Below are positions 35,601-47,305 of a DNA stretch of 64,000 nucleotides, piece by piece. This DNA comes from Cheilinus undulatus. Its lineage: Eukaryota > Chordata > Actinopteri > Labriformes > Labridae. Below the pieces are notes generated by a model. That model made no database searches. It was given only the letters and a program-made list of their open reading frames with translations, and was not told the DNA's origin. The stretch's first letter is position 1. Each line of letters begins with the position of its first letter. A program made the position numbers and the translations under genes. Location of the stretch: positions 25,068,769-25,132,768 of the forward strand of contig NC_054872.1 of the NCBI RefSeq assembly GCF_018320785.1. The letters are read 5' to 3'.

Positions 35601-38600
35601 CCTGATAGACTCTCTTATCTGGAGCGGAAATCTCAAAGCAGCAGTCTTTCTTGGAGTCTTTCCGTACAGTGCTGTTCATTTTCACGGAGTAGCCGTCGAT
35701 ACTAAACTCGCCCTTCTGCTGCTTGTCTGTTACAGAAAATTAAACATCATTGTAAGTGTTCAGACCAATGTTATTATAGTAAACTAAAACTAACTATATA
35801 ACTAAAACTAAAATTCAAAAAACATTTTTGTTAACTAAAACTAAATCAAAACCAAGCTTTACCAAAAAAATGAAAACTAACTAAAACTGTATAGTGCGCT
35901 CACAAAACTAACTAAAATAAAACAAAATAAAAATAGAGACAAAATATCCTTAGTTTTAGTCTTTGACACAACCATATTGACTGGCATCTATACCAGTCTG
36001 GGGAGAGTAAAATTGCCTGAATTGATCGGTTAAGACTTCATACAGTGATAGTTTAATGTCTGGAGTTGGATTCAAACATCATCTTTAAACAAATAAAATG
36101 AAAAGTGAAGAGCAACCTGTTTGAATATGTTTTTTAAAAAAGTATAATGTTCCCTCAGCCCCGATATGTATCTGAAAAAACTAAAACACTAAAACTAATA
36201 AAAACGAAACTGAAACGAAGCATTTTTGCAAAATAAAAACTAAACCAAACTAACAAACCAGCAGTAAAAACGAATTAAAACTAAACTCAAATTGAAAAAA
36301 TAAAGTGAAAACAAAATAAAAATTAAAACTATTGAAAAATCCAAAACTATTACAACCTTGGTTCAGACCATGACAAAACCTGGGAGACAAAATCATAACA
36401 CCAAAAAGCCTAAATCTAATACACAGTATGCAATTATAAAAACAACTGAGGTACCTTTCTCGCTGCCATAATAGTAGAAGGTCTGATGGCTTAGAGCGCA
36501 CCATCTTTTCTGCCACTCAGTGCCAAAAAAGCTGTGATCTGTGGAGGGAGGACATGAAAGTCTTTGAATGGAAAGAATTTTAAGCTTATTCTTAGGGCAG
36601 TAAGAGTTAAATATTGCAAAATAAAGTGCATTACATGCATAGGTACAATCTTGTATGTTTGTGCATTGTTTTTTAGGTGTTTGAAGTGGTTTTCATGATT
36701 CATGTATAAATGGGTCAGTGACATGATTTTGCCCAAATCTATACTTCATAGTTCATGGCATGTATCAATCTATTCTACGCAACCCACTTTGTTTGAATAT
36801 GATTGATTGATATGATTTATTTCATATTTTGGCATCTCAAACTGTAAAAATGTCAGGCGGTGTGACCGTCTGAATAAATTAATAGATTACCAAAACTTTG
36901 AAAAATTACATTTTATTTGTGAGAAATTTAAATAAGAATACTTTGGCATGATTTCATGGTTATAATCTTTGAAATCTTTATTAATCTGAAGTGTATAAAG
37001 TAAGTAAAATCACTGAAAAACTTTTGGTATTTCAAAGTTCTTAAATCTCTTTAACTCTTGATTTAATTTTAAAATATATGTGCCTATTTTCTAACAAGAG
37101 CAAAACTTACAACCTGCATCTGAATATCTGCCTGTTTATTTGAAATTAGTTGTATATGTCAGGTGGCGCAAGCAATGTTTCAGGTGGTAAAACTACAAAA
37201 AGTGTCACTACATGAAATAAATAATAATATTTAAAGCTTTAAGAATACATACTTTTCTTCTGATAAGTTACATTATGAGGTATCACATATAAAAAATGTA
37301 ATTAATCACAATTTGGCTTAGCTGAGGGGGTACGCTTTCCATGTCATGTGATACAGCCAAGGTAAAACATTTCAATTTTATTTTACCATGAAATTCTTTT
37401 TTTTTTTCTTAATATATGTGTCCTCTTTCTAATAAAAATGAAAGTAACGTGTGAAAGTATTTGCCTGCTTAACCTGATATTAGTTGCAAATGTCAGGTGG
37501 CACAACCACAACGAAAAAAGCCTTATACGTAATCAAGCCAAAGATATTTCCTGTTTGTTTTTTGTGACCAATTCTATGCACAAACACAAAAGTATTAACA
37601 GACTTATCAGACTTTTTCTTTTATAAATTTTCTCAAGTATGCAGTACTCCTATTACAACAGTAGCCATGTGTTCGTCATGTCAAGTCATGTTATGGAGGG
37701 GTGGAAGTAAATTGCATTCACTGAAATTACTGTAATTAAGTAGTTTTTTCAGTGACTTGTACTTTTCAAAGAACATTTTGAAATCGGTAGTTTTACTTCT
37801 ACTTAAGTTAGTATTAACCAGAGTAACTGCCCTTTTACTTGAGCTCAATAGTCGTGTACTTTTTCCAACTTTGATATCATGTCATGTCATGAGCAGAGCA
37901 CCCACCCTTGCGGCGCTTCTCCAGGTACCCAGCTTTAAAGACAGACGTCAGGTCCTGAGCTGCCACAGGTGGAGACTGCTGAGTTCCTGAAAAATCATTT
38001 ACAAAAGAGGATCAGTGCTGAACCAATAATTAGGGTGGTCATAATACCACAATTTAAACATCATTATGATACTTGTAAAAATTAAACAATGTCAATACTC
38101 TTTAGATACCACTGCAATAAACCTAGAGATCCTAGCCAAACAAAATTGGGCAATATCTTGTTCTTATTAGAGATGCTCAGTATTATCAGCATGACATCTA
38201 TATCAGCAGATAACAGCTTAAAAACTGGAATAATGGCACCAGCAGATAGTAAAATTTCTGCCATTTACAGCCAATAAATCAGCCATACATATCTGAAGTA
38301 TTAGCTGCACTTATCAGCAGAATGCAGAAGAACGTGTTTTATGTTTTTATGTGTTATTTCAAAAAGTTTGGCCAGGACCATCTCAGTGAACACACCTGCA
38401 AATGTGTCATTTAATAGGATAATTCATTTTGATTGTAAAGTATCAGCGGAGTATAAAAGGGTCATATTTTTAATTGTTCTTCTTTTGATTGCTCTGCTGA
38501 CAAGCTGACACTTTAAACAAATGTACATATAATGTATTTGTAATCCAAAGAAAGGAATTTCTGTTTTTAATGACTGAATGACTTTGTTTCCAATTTTCCA

Positions 38601-39936
38601 ATGTTGTTGACATTGCTTGAAATGTAACTTTTGCACATGATGATGGAAATGCTCAGGAATTGCCAATGTATCTGTGAAATTTAGACAGTACTCCGTTTCT
38701 CTCTTTCTTTTGAAGGCAGCTTTGGTATAGGGAAGTATCAAAGATGGGAAAATGTTAACAACCTTAAACATTATCCTTCAAAGTTTTTCTATCATGCAAA
38801 CTAAAAATGACTGTTTTTGCACTCTTGTATACCTTTCAAAAGGTTTCTGATTAGGCTTAGCATGAACTCAAAAACAGGAGGTCCCACTAAGTTTTGCTTT
38901 GCCTCTATTTGGAGGAGATTCCTCTTGCAGTGTGCAACTTCAATGCAAATGTTCAACTGCTGTGTCAAAGTTGCTTTGTGTGAAAGAGCAGCCATAAAGC
39001 TGGCAGCTGCTTATAGCCCATAAACCCCAGACAGAGCCCTAAACACCATTTCACAAGGATTTCACTGATAATCTATTTAACAGACTAAATAGAAAATCTT
39101 GTACAGATAGATAACACTGGTTTAAACTCCTGTATATTAAGGAATGTTATTTTTGCCTCAAACTACAGCCATGGCAGTCATTTTCAGTCCCCAGACTGTG
39201 ACTGGCGGTAATAAAGCACACTCAGGCTGTCAGAGGGGAGGGGTGAAAGGGGTGGTGGGAGTAGCAGTTGTGCCCCTAAATTGCTCCTCAAGTATGTTGC
39301 CAAGTTACAGTTGGAATGTCCCCCTCATTGTGTCACTCAAAGTCACTTTCTCCACAGAGCAGACCCACAGATTTGTATATTTTAAAGCCAAGTTGCAATT
39401 TTCAACACTTTAATCCTCAGCAGTTAGTCATTAGTGAGTCGAATTTGGACATCTGCTAAATGGTTTACCTTCACAGGCGTCATCATCTTTGTCTGTGCGC
39501 TCTGACTGCAGTGACCCGCCGTCATTGTTGCTGTCAACCTCCTCCTCCTCTGAATCATCTCCACCTGCAGGAGTAAACAGTGCTGTGTGGTAATGGTGCA
39601 TGTTATGGTGTAATACAGAGGTTCCCAATGTACTGTGCATGTCTGTGGAGGCAAGAGAGGCTCCTTAGGTGTGTTTTAAAAGGCTAAGGATGGAAATTAA
39701 ACTTTACAGTACAATAAAAGAAAATAAATCAAGAAAAAATTAAATCAACTATGAGTAAAGCAATGAAGAGAAAATTAAAGAGAAAATACTCACTTCTGTC
39801 CTTGAAATCTTGTGGGAAACTGTTGGAGTGAGAATGAACAAAAAGATCTGTTAGAATTGATAAATATCAGCTTAGTTTAGTTTACAATTTGCACAATTCA
39901 ATTGAAACGTGTGTTGAAAACTCAGACTACTCTGTA

Positions 39937-39979
<43 letters not shown>

Positions 39980-41813
39980 TATTATTATTTTTTTTTTTTT
40001 ATTTTACATAGTCACAAAAAAAGAGGGGTCCTACGTCTGAGGTCCTGAAGCTGCTGCCTGCATGGCTGCAGATAGGTACTATTGTAAATGCTTGTGAAAG
40101 ACTTCGACATGATAGAGTGGGTACTGCAACTGGAAACTGCCTTGCTGTTGCTGTATCTCATTCATGTTTTATGCTACTTACTAGTGATGGACCACGATTA
40201 TTTTCTGCCATCATTTGCAAGCTCAGTCGTCTTACCTCACCACCTGGAACTCAACATCCCCTGGGGCTGTGGCTCCACCAGGCATTTCCTGCTCAGCACC
40301 CACCTCCTCTGCTTACTTCTTGTTCATTAAAAACTGGATTCTGTACACTGTACATACTAAACATTAATCCAGTGTTTTGGTTCCATGGATGAATTATCAA
40401 AAGAATTAAATATTAAAAGTGCCCTTCATAGTTTGTGCTGTGAGCAGTCCAAGAAAGCTTTGGAAGTAAACCACAGCATTAACCAGGAGGCCACTTACAT
40501 GTTTTCTCCCTCATGATGTGAATCTCACAAATTAAAACAAAAATGGGTTTACTGTTTATTAAATGCAAAGAGTCCTCAGTCAAAAACAATAATTATACAA
40601 TGGAGGTGGGCAGAGCTGAGCATTGTGTCTCAGAATCTTTTGTTGTTTTGATTGGAGCCCCTTGGCAGCAGAACTTGCAACTTACATACTTACATTTAAA
40701 ATAAAATCACAACTAACAAAGATCATAGGTCTACATATGCAGGAAGAGGCAAAAACAAAACAACAACTCAGGAGCTTATCTAAAGCCTGTCACTCAGGGG
40801 TGTCACAATTTTAGCATTAATACAGCCTCATACAGAAAAAATCAAGGATGACCTGACCACTTTGACATACCTCACCTTTATTGTGTTGGTACAATCAATC
40901 TAGAGTAGGTTAAGATATGCTTAGTTATTGAATATGCTTAAAGGAAAAACACCCTGCATCACAGCTTTCCATTAATGGCTGACAAGACAAGTAACTAACA
41001 ATTGTGAGGGATTTTGGTTTGGGCAATCAGATTTCGGGGGGGGTGTTGGTTGGCCCTGGCTTCTACTAGATCCACCTCTGATCAATGTTTAAAAATGTAC
41101 TGATAATTAGGATTAGACGTATGGTTACAATGAAAGCCAAACCAAATAAGTAGATTTGACTTTATGAGGCTTATGACAATGTGCATATGGCCCTGTACCA
41201 GGGCCATAATACTAATATGACATGAAAATTTAAAATCATGTAATCCAGAGATATAGACCCTAAGGATATCAGTACAAAATGGGTATAGTTAGAAAACATG
41301 AACTAAAGTCATTTATTTCTGACCAAACCCAAGTAGGCTACAAAGCCTATGTTGATGTTTAATTCAGACTAACATACCCCAATTTGACCTCCTTAATCCG
41401 TTTAATGAAGGCCTCTCTCTTCTCTTTTGCCTTTTTGCTGAGATTTTCCCCTTTTAATCCATCGCAGAGGAAATGTTCAAGATCTAAACAAGAGACAAAA
41501 GACAACTTTCACACAATATATCATAAGTGACAGCTAAATATCCCAGCCTGGGATAAATTCACAGAGTTTCAGAGAACATCACATGAAAAGTTAGCCGAAA
41601 TGACGTCAAAGTGCTCCTGGTTATCTGTGGTAAAATACCAGTGGACTCAGAGTCAGTCATCCATATTGAGTGTGTGCTTCCTCTTTTTAACAGCCTCCTT
41701 TTGCTCATAAAACCATGAAGCAAAGCAAAAACCAGCCTACGCTTGCAGATAAATTAAATGTACGGATATTTACCTGAAATGAGCGTGGTTAGCTCCTCGG
41801 GAATAGCTTTCAT
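26669..41813 (-). CDS. skap2: skap2, Src kinase-associated phosphoprotein 2 (PH and SH3 adaptor)
   Basis: Twelve coding exons, read on minus, all join in phase: 41813-41774, 41483-41378, 39819-39794, 39564-39469, 37986-37906, 36538-36455, 35726-35602, 35265-35202, 35064-34942, 34756-34682, 30990-30878, 26761-26669. They encode about 341 aa (human 359). SKAP2 is a cytosolic adaptor in Src-family and integrin signalling of blood cells. Visible parts: N-terminal helix [19 protein letters not shown] (about 20-40); acidic linker; PH domain about 102-206 ([49 protein letters not shown]); tyrosine motif DEEIYEELP (about 240-248), a likely Src-family phosphosite; Pro-rich stretch; SH3 domain about 279-341 (ALYDY-equivalent [36 protein letters not shown]). 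Exon 3 is only 26 bases. All donors are GT. The start is [13 protein letters not shown]. Large introns 10 and 11 (about 3.7 and 4.1 kb) hold repeats but no other gene. Confidence 0.95.
27214..27268. repeat. (CT)n microsatellite
   Basis: An interrupted TC/CT dinucleotide run in skap2 intron 11. Confidence 0.9.
28500..28918 (-). repeat. Dispersed DNA-transposon-like repeat, copy A
   Basis: The right end contains TTGACAGCCCTAG next to alternating GATTAATTAG motifs. The body contains CAGCTCAGTGGGCAAGTC. The same landmarks (AGGGCTGTTAGCATTGAT, CAGCTCAGTGGACAAGTC) recur in the copy at 54.65-55.14 kb in the opposite order. It lies in skap2 intron 11. Confidence 0.65.
28919..30877. other. Proximal part of skap2 intron 11
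   Basis: No separate gene is supported. 29.22-29.64 kb and 30.28-30.73 kb are GC-rich unique blocks. The long frame on minus at 30265-30711 has no recognisable domain and is best treated as chance. Confidence 0.5.
32914..33610. mobile_element. Non-autonomous hAT-like element of about 0.7 kb
   Basis: The left end CAGGGGTCATCAGCTACA (about 32914) and the right end, read as CACAGATCATCAACTGGC on minus (about 33610), are inverted relatives. Inner motifs GGGGGGCCAGACTTTC and GGCCCCCGGGCTGCCAG are typical of fish hAT (Charlie-type) repeats. It has no coding capacity and lies in skap2 intron 10. Confidence 0.65.
33042..33091. repeat. Perfect 24-bp-arm palindrome
   Basis: The arm 33042-33065 (TTAAAAAATACTAATACAGT plus AATA) is exactly reverse-complementary to 33068-33091, with a two-base spacer (CA). 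It lies inside the hAT-like element. Confidence 0.9.
35775..36360. repeat. ACTAAAACTAA simple-repeat blocks flanking a short unique segment
   Basis: Blocks of AACTAAAACTAA units at about 35775-35950 and 36170-36360 bracket about 220 bp of non-repeat sequence in skap2 intron 6. The arrangement resembles a dispersed fish repeat with satellite-like ends. Confidence 0.65.
36850..37510. repeat. Diverged tandem repeat with about 0.3-kb period
   Basis: The segment 37070-37165 (AATATATGTGCCTATTTTCT to ATGTCAGGTGGCGCAA) is matched by 37412-37505 (AATATATGTGTCCTCTTTCT to ATGTCAGGTGGCACAA), about 340 bp further on. A third ATGTCAGGCGGTG lies near 36850. It is in skap2 intron 5. Confidence 0.6.
39936..39979. 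repeat. (TA)n microsatellite
   Basis: A TA dinucleotide run with one TG interruption, about 120 bases 5' of the 26-base skap2 exon 3, in intron 2. Confidence 0.95.
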
Positions 41814-42675
41814 TGTTTTGAGTCAGCGTTGGACTGTCCGACTGGAGGGGAAACTGAACTTTACACGGAAGCGGCATATACGGAAGTTAAAGTGCTATTT
41901 ATTTATCACTGACCACTTCTGTTGTGACACCCACACTGACTAACGGTTATTACTCCATCAGTCTCTGTGTGTACGTGATGACGACGATTTGATGCTTTAA
42001 TGGATCTTTATAGCCTATTAAAGTCAATCATATTGTTTGATTGATTCCCGATAATATTTCTCTGCCACTGTGACTGACTCACTGAACATATTGGGAGTGT
42101 CTTTTTTTAAAATGATGCCGGTACTTTGAGTTTATGAAGAGGCTATAAGAATAATTCCCTAACAGCTATGTCAACACTGTAAATCTTAACAGCCATTAAT
42201 TATCGAGATGGCACTTATGTCAAACGTTGTGAAGGCTCCTGAGCCAACACTATTTCAACAACAGTCTGTGCTAACTACACACTTTTTATTCCTTTTTATG
42301 CTAGCTTAGATTTTGGCACTCTCTATGGACAACGTGGTACGCTACATCAAATTTACCTTTCTCTGATTTTATGTCCAAGTGTTTTGTGTTTGTTTTTTTG
42401 GTTGGTTTACAACAAAAAAAAATGTTTCTTACAACTTTCAAATAACTTATCTCTGTCTGCTCCAGTACAGTGATTCTCAGCTGGTGGGTCGAGGCCCAAA
42501 AATGGGTCACAGAGCTGCTTTAAAAGGGTCTTGGAAAATTGTGGCAAAAAGTCTATGGTTTAGCTACAGATGCCCTAAAGGGACAAACATCCATGCTGTA
42601 ATAATAGGTACATTTTGTTTTATTCACAAGATCTCAACTTATTTAGGCTACCTTTATCTTTGGATAACAAATCTA

Positions 42676-43791
42676 CAGAAAAAATAATCACCCCTTTCAA
42701 CTCAGCATTTAGTAGATCCACCTTTGGCTGCAATCGCAGCACTGAGTCTATGTAGATAGGTCACAATCTTTCACATCTGGATACTGCAATTTTACAAAAC
42801 TGCTCAAGCTCTGTCATGTTGCATGGGGATTGAGCGTGAACAAGGCCAGCCACAAATTCTCTATTGGACTGTGAGGTGTAGGCTTTGACTCGGCCACTCC
42901 AGAACATTTATCATTTCTGTGTAGCTCTCACTGTATGCTTTAGGTCATTGTCTTGCTAGAGAATAAATCTTCTCCAAAGCTAGTTCTCTTGCGGATTGTA
43001 TAGGTTTGTCCTCCAGGATTTTTCTATACATTGCTTATGTGTATTTATTTTACCCTCTACCTTTACCTGCCTTCCAGGGCCGGCTGCCAAAACGCATTCC
43101 AACAGCTTGATGCTGCCACCATGCTTCACAGTGGGATGGTGTGTTTGTGGTGATGGGCAGTGTTGGGCATCCGCCGAATATAGTGTCTTGTCTGATAGCC
43201 AAAAAACACTCTTTTGGTCTCATCAGACCAAATACCTTTCTTCCATGTGTCCAACATGCCTTTCGGCAAACCCTAGTCATGGTTTAATATGATTTAGGGC
43301 AGATTTTAACGTGGTGTATTCCTTTAACTGAACTCTAGGGGTGTTCAGTGCCTTGGAAATTATGTTGTATCCATCCCCTTACTTATACTTTCCAAAAAAC
43401 TTTTCTTTTAGTTCTTTGGAGTGTCATTTGGCATCATGGTGTAATGGAAGGAATACTGATTAACCCATGACTGGGCCTTCCAGACACTGACTGTGTCTTT
43501 ATACTACAACTATGTGGGAGACACATTCACTGCACTCAGGTGATCCCCATTTCACTATATGTGACTACTAGCATTAATTGGCTGGACCTCTGTTGAATAA
43601 GGTCATTCGCTCTAAAGAGGGTGAATATTTATGCAATCATTTATTTTACATTACATATTTTTACTTAATAAATATTACTTTGACATTAAAGGGGGATTTT
43701 ATTTTCATGGAAGACAAATTCAATCGACTATGACTGATTTCTAAAATCAATAAAAAGGACAAAACATCCAAGGGGTGAGTACTTTTCACAT
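42676..43791 (-). mobile_element. Tc1-like element nested in the hAT-like left arm
   Basis: The ends AATAATCACCCCTTTCAA and GGGGTGAGTACTTTTCACA are inverted relatives. On minus, transposase phrases are readable in shifting frames: near 43130, TVKHGGSIKLLE followed by VLAAGPGR (compare the VKHGGGSIMLWGCF motif of Tc1 enzymes), and near 42730, RLSAAIAAKGGSTKC (the C-terminal motif). The frame is broken repeatedly, so it is inactive. Confidence 0.8.
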
Positions 43792-44232
43792 TAGTTGGTA
43801 TGATAATGTGTTAATGTCTTGACATATCTAGCCAAAATCTATGTTATCATGGAAAATTGAGCAATTAAAATGCATGCATGCATCTCCTCCCAGGGCCCTG
43901 CAATGATGTTCTTTTTAACATGTTTTTAGGAAATCTTGGTTGTAGCTCTCATTAGGAAGATTGTGTAGTTTCTTGTTGGTAGAACAGTTGAATCACTGGC
44001 CTGGAGAATGATCTTAGGTTAGGCACCCTGAAGTTGTATGTGAAAATGTGATTATATGCCTTTATTATGTAAAAATAAACAAACATGCAATGATTGAAGA
44101 GTGGAAAAATAAATCATTTAAAAATACTTTTATTCCTACTTAAAGCTTTTGAGGAACATTCACTTTGTCTCAGTTTTGGCGCCCCCGGTGGTCAAGGTTC
44201 ATGTCTTAATTTTATTGATCTCTTCCTGTACT

Positions 44233-44288
44233 CTTTTATTGGAAACCCTACTCATAAATGATTTATGAGTGGGGGTTTCCAGTAAAAT
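44233..44288. repeat. Long near-perfect palindrome
   Basis: TTTTATTGGAAACCCTACTC then ATAAAT is mirrored by ATTTATGAGTGG then GGGTTTCCAGTAAAA. The arms are about 27 bp with a one-base centre and few mismatches. It is inside the hAT-like composite. Confidence 0.85.
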
Positions 44289-45216
44289 ATCACTGCTTTC
44301 TTTTTACAAGTTAACCTATTAGTAACTTTGGTTCTGGAAAATGTATCAGTGAAAGACTTCTTTGTCATAACTTCAGTAGAAATCTTAAAATATCCCATAA
44401 CAAGCTAGATACTCCACACAGGAGCTTTAAACATTCACTTTGTGTCAACTTTGGCGCCCTCTGTAGACTACATGGTAGTTGTAAATAGCTCAGCATTCTC
44501 CACTTTCCTTTAGCAGACAAATCACCTATTAGGGATTTTATTTTGAAAAACATCATTTAAAAACATCTGTCTCTGCAGCATGCCGTCTGATCACCTCTTC
44601 TGGAACACAGATACCAAAATAAGTATGTTTATAGAAACAGCTAGTCTGATGGTCTTTTTGTTTGTGGCTCATAAATTGACATCAGCCTTGATTTTAGCAT
44701 TTCTTAGCCAGCTGAAATCTCCATACAAGACATTAAATGCATTTGCTTTGCACAACTTCTGTCCAATCAGATGCAACCAGTGCATGAAAGTGCATCAACA
44801 ATGAGGTGTGCCTACTGGTGTATTCAGTGAAAGCAGCCCCTTGTCATATTGTTTATAAAGGTGTCCATCATTCATTACTCATCTTCTGACAGCCAGTAGC
44901 AACCAAGCCAGGCTTTAAGAGTGAGCCTTTGAACTGTACACCCTGTTATTGTCTTTGAGGAATGAGTCAGAAATGTCAGAACAGCTCTGAAGGGGCTGTT
45001 TGAAGAGCTCTAGCTTTAACTACAGCTGCAGGCTGTGGATTTTATCAGAGGGAATATGTTACAATTTCTGCCCAGAAGTTTTGGGAAGATGTACATCAAG
45101 ATGACATTTTGTTCTTTTATGTTTTATTTAATATATTTTAAAGCTCCTGTGAGGAATTTTAGTTAGTTATAAAACAGACTGATATCAACACTGAAGCCTC
45201 TTTTAAACCTGAAAAA

Positions 45217-45860
45217 GCAAACAAGATCATCAGCATAAAGTTTGAGCTTTAGCTGTAGTTAACATAGCTACATGTTTCCATGTAACCCAGTGTAGCTATA
45301 ACTTAGCTTTAACTTAGCAACATTAGCTTTGGCAAATGTAGCTAAAGCTTACATGGCTACATTAACATCATAGATAACATAGCTTACGTAGCTAAAAAAA
45401 AAAAAAAAAGCTTCATTGGCTGCAGCCTTAGCGTTAGCTGTGTTAGAGAGTTTTCATAGTGAAAAAGCTTTTTTCCTGTAAAGCCCCATTTACACTCTAC
45501 ACATGTTTGAAAATGAATCCATGCATTTTAAATGTTATAAAATTATAACCCTCATAATGATGCAAAAGCAAACAAGATCATCAGCACAGAGTTTGAGCTT
45601 TAGCTATAGTTAACATAGCTACATTAGCCTATGTAGTTGATTTTTCCATTTAACCCAATGTAGCTATGTTAGCTTTCACTTTAACAACATTAGCTTTTAC
45701 AAATGTAGCTAAAGCTTGCATGGCTACATGTAAGTATTCATAGGTAACATAGCTTGCGTAGCTAAAAAAAAAAAGAAAAGCTTAACATAGTAACATAGCT
45801 TACGAAGCAAAAAAAGGCTCATTAGCTGCAGTCTTAGCTATTGATATTTGATTTGATGCT
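45217..45860. repeat. 351-bp tandem duplication with TAGC-rich sequence
   Basis: GCAAACAAGATCATCAGC occurs at 45217 and again at 45568, each followed by GTTTGAGCTTTAGCT, TTAACATAGCTACAT and an A-rich block. This gives a diverged two-copy tandem repeat of about 351 bp. The core belongs to the TAGC-rich family. Confidence 0.8.
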
Positions 45861-46299
45861 GCTCTGTTCGTCCCATCAACTGTAGCACGGACGGTCAGTC
45901 CTCTGCTCAGCTGTGCTTTTCTGTCCTTGTGCCCAGGTGAGCTAACATCAATGATAAGTTTAGATTTTCTAACAACGCACTCAATATTAGCTAAAAATCC
46001 CTCAGAAAACTTGATTAAGTTCTGCCTTTTTTAAAAATGATTCTTTCTTTGCTGCGTTGCTGGGTTGAACTGTTGGCTACATTGCTCATCACTGCCTCCA
46101 CAGTTGGCGGTGGTATTTCAGTGTTGTTTTCCATGGCCTTGGTACAGATGAGAAAGTCTGCCCATATCTATATGTGTTTCAATATAGCATTAATGAGCCT
46201 TAAGCAGACTGTTTACTTGGCATCTTTAAATGTTTTGTAATTCTATTTTTTTTTTTTATTTTATTTGAAAGTTTTAGTGAGTATTTCTATTCTGACAGC

Positions 46300-46620
46300 T
46301 CACACTGCGAAAGCGAAAGCTGGCGTAGCTACACTGGCTTATATAGAAACATCAACTATGCACCTAGCATAGCTTTGTTAGCTTTAGCTAAAGCCAACGA
46401 AACTAAAGCAAGCCAGCATTCATGTAACTACTTCTCATACATAATTCAATCCCAGATTAGACCGCTGTACGTTTTTTCAGTTTATTTATGAAACGTTTCT
46501 TAGTCTATAATGTTTTCAATGTGGTTATTTCATGAATCTAACTGCCAGACTTTGTTAAAAAATAAAGTTGTTAAAGACAAACTTTTTAAACGTTGTACCA
46601 GCAAATTACATTACTTCCAT
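46300..46620. repeat. Dispersed repeat with TAGCTA-rich core (copy 3)
   Basis: A TAGC-rich stretch (46310-46420) is followed by AATGTGGTTATTTCATGAAT and CTAACTGCCAGACTTTG, matching the flank of the 12.8-13.3 kb copy. Confidence 0.65.
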
Positions 46621-47305
46621 TCTGACAGAGGCACGTCCCACAGTAGTGGTCGGCAAGAGGTGGTGTCTGAGATCTGTGGTCTGCAGACAGACTGTCTTGC
46701 AGTAGCTTTGAGCAGAGGTGCCCTCTTATTTGAGAATTATTTGTCCACTCTTCTATAAGACTACAAGTAAAAATGTTTTGGTTTCCCTTTTCTCTAAAAT
46801 CATGCTGTTGGCCAAACCCACAGGTTGCTTGGTTTTGGACTGTTCTGACCTCAGGACACTCCACCACCACTTTAATGGGAGATTGTGACCCAAACTAAAA
46901 ATGAAATCTTTTTTTTTTATTTAATGCCACATTTTTGGTAGATGGACCAAAACATAATAAGACAAGACAAAATAAATATGTTTAAAACGGGCGTCCTGAC
47001 AGAAGTCCTGGGAGGAGATGCATGTCCATTTCCTGTGATAACAAATTTGGTTCGAGATCTTGAGAAACCAACACATTATTGTGGGGAAACCAGCTTTTTT
47101 ATCAAGATAAGAGGGTAGATAAGTCAAGAGCTTGAAAAAACAAACTTACTCATCACCATAGCAAAATTTAGTTAAATGAAATACTGCTCGTGGACTGCCA
47201 TATATCATAGATTTTTTGGCACGTTTTCCACACACACATTCATGACCCACTGAAAACAGCTCCATGACCCACTTTTAGGCCCAGACTCACCAGTGAGAAC
47301 CACTA

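Larger units (their letters stand above)
42468..47305. mobile_element. hAT-like composite element with long inverted ends
   Basis: The left end CAGTGATTCTCAGCTGGTGG (42468) is mirrored at the right, where minus reads AGTGGTTCTCACTGGTGAGT and then GGGCC, AAAAGTGGGTCATGGAGCTG (ending about 47305). This is the Charlie-type hAT terminus. Inner inverted homology extends further: GCATCTCCTCCCAGG at about 43880 matches CCTGGGAGGAGATGC at about 47009. No hAT transposase frame is intact. The interior holds a Tc1 copy and TAGC-rich repeats. No clean 8-bp target duplication could be found. Confidence 0.7.
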
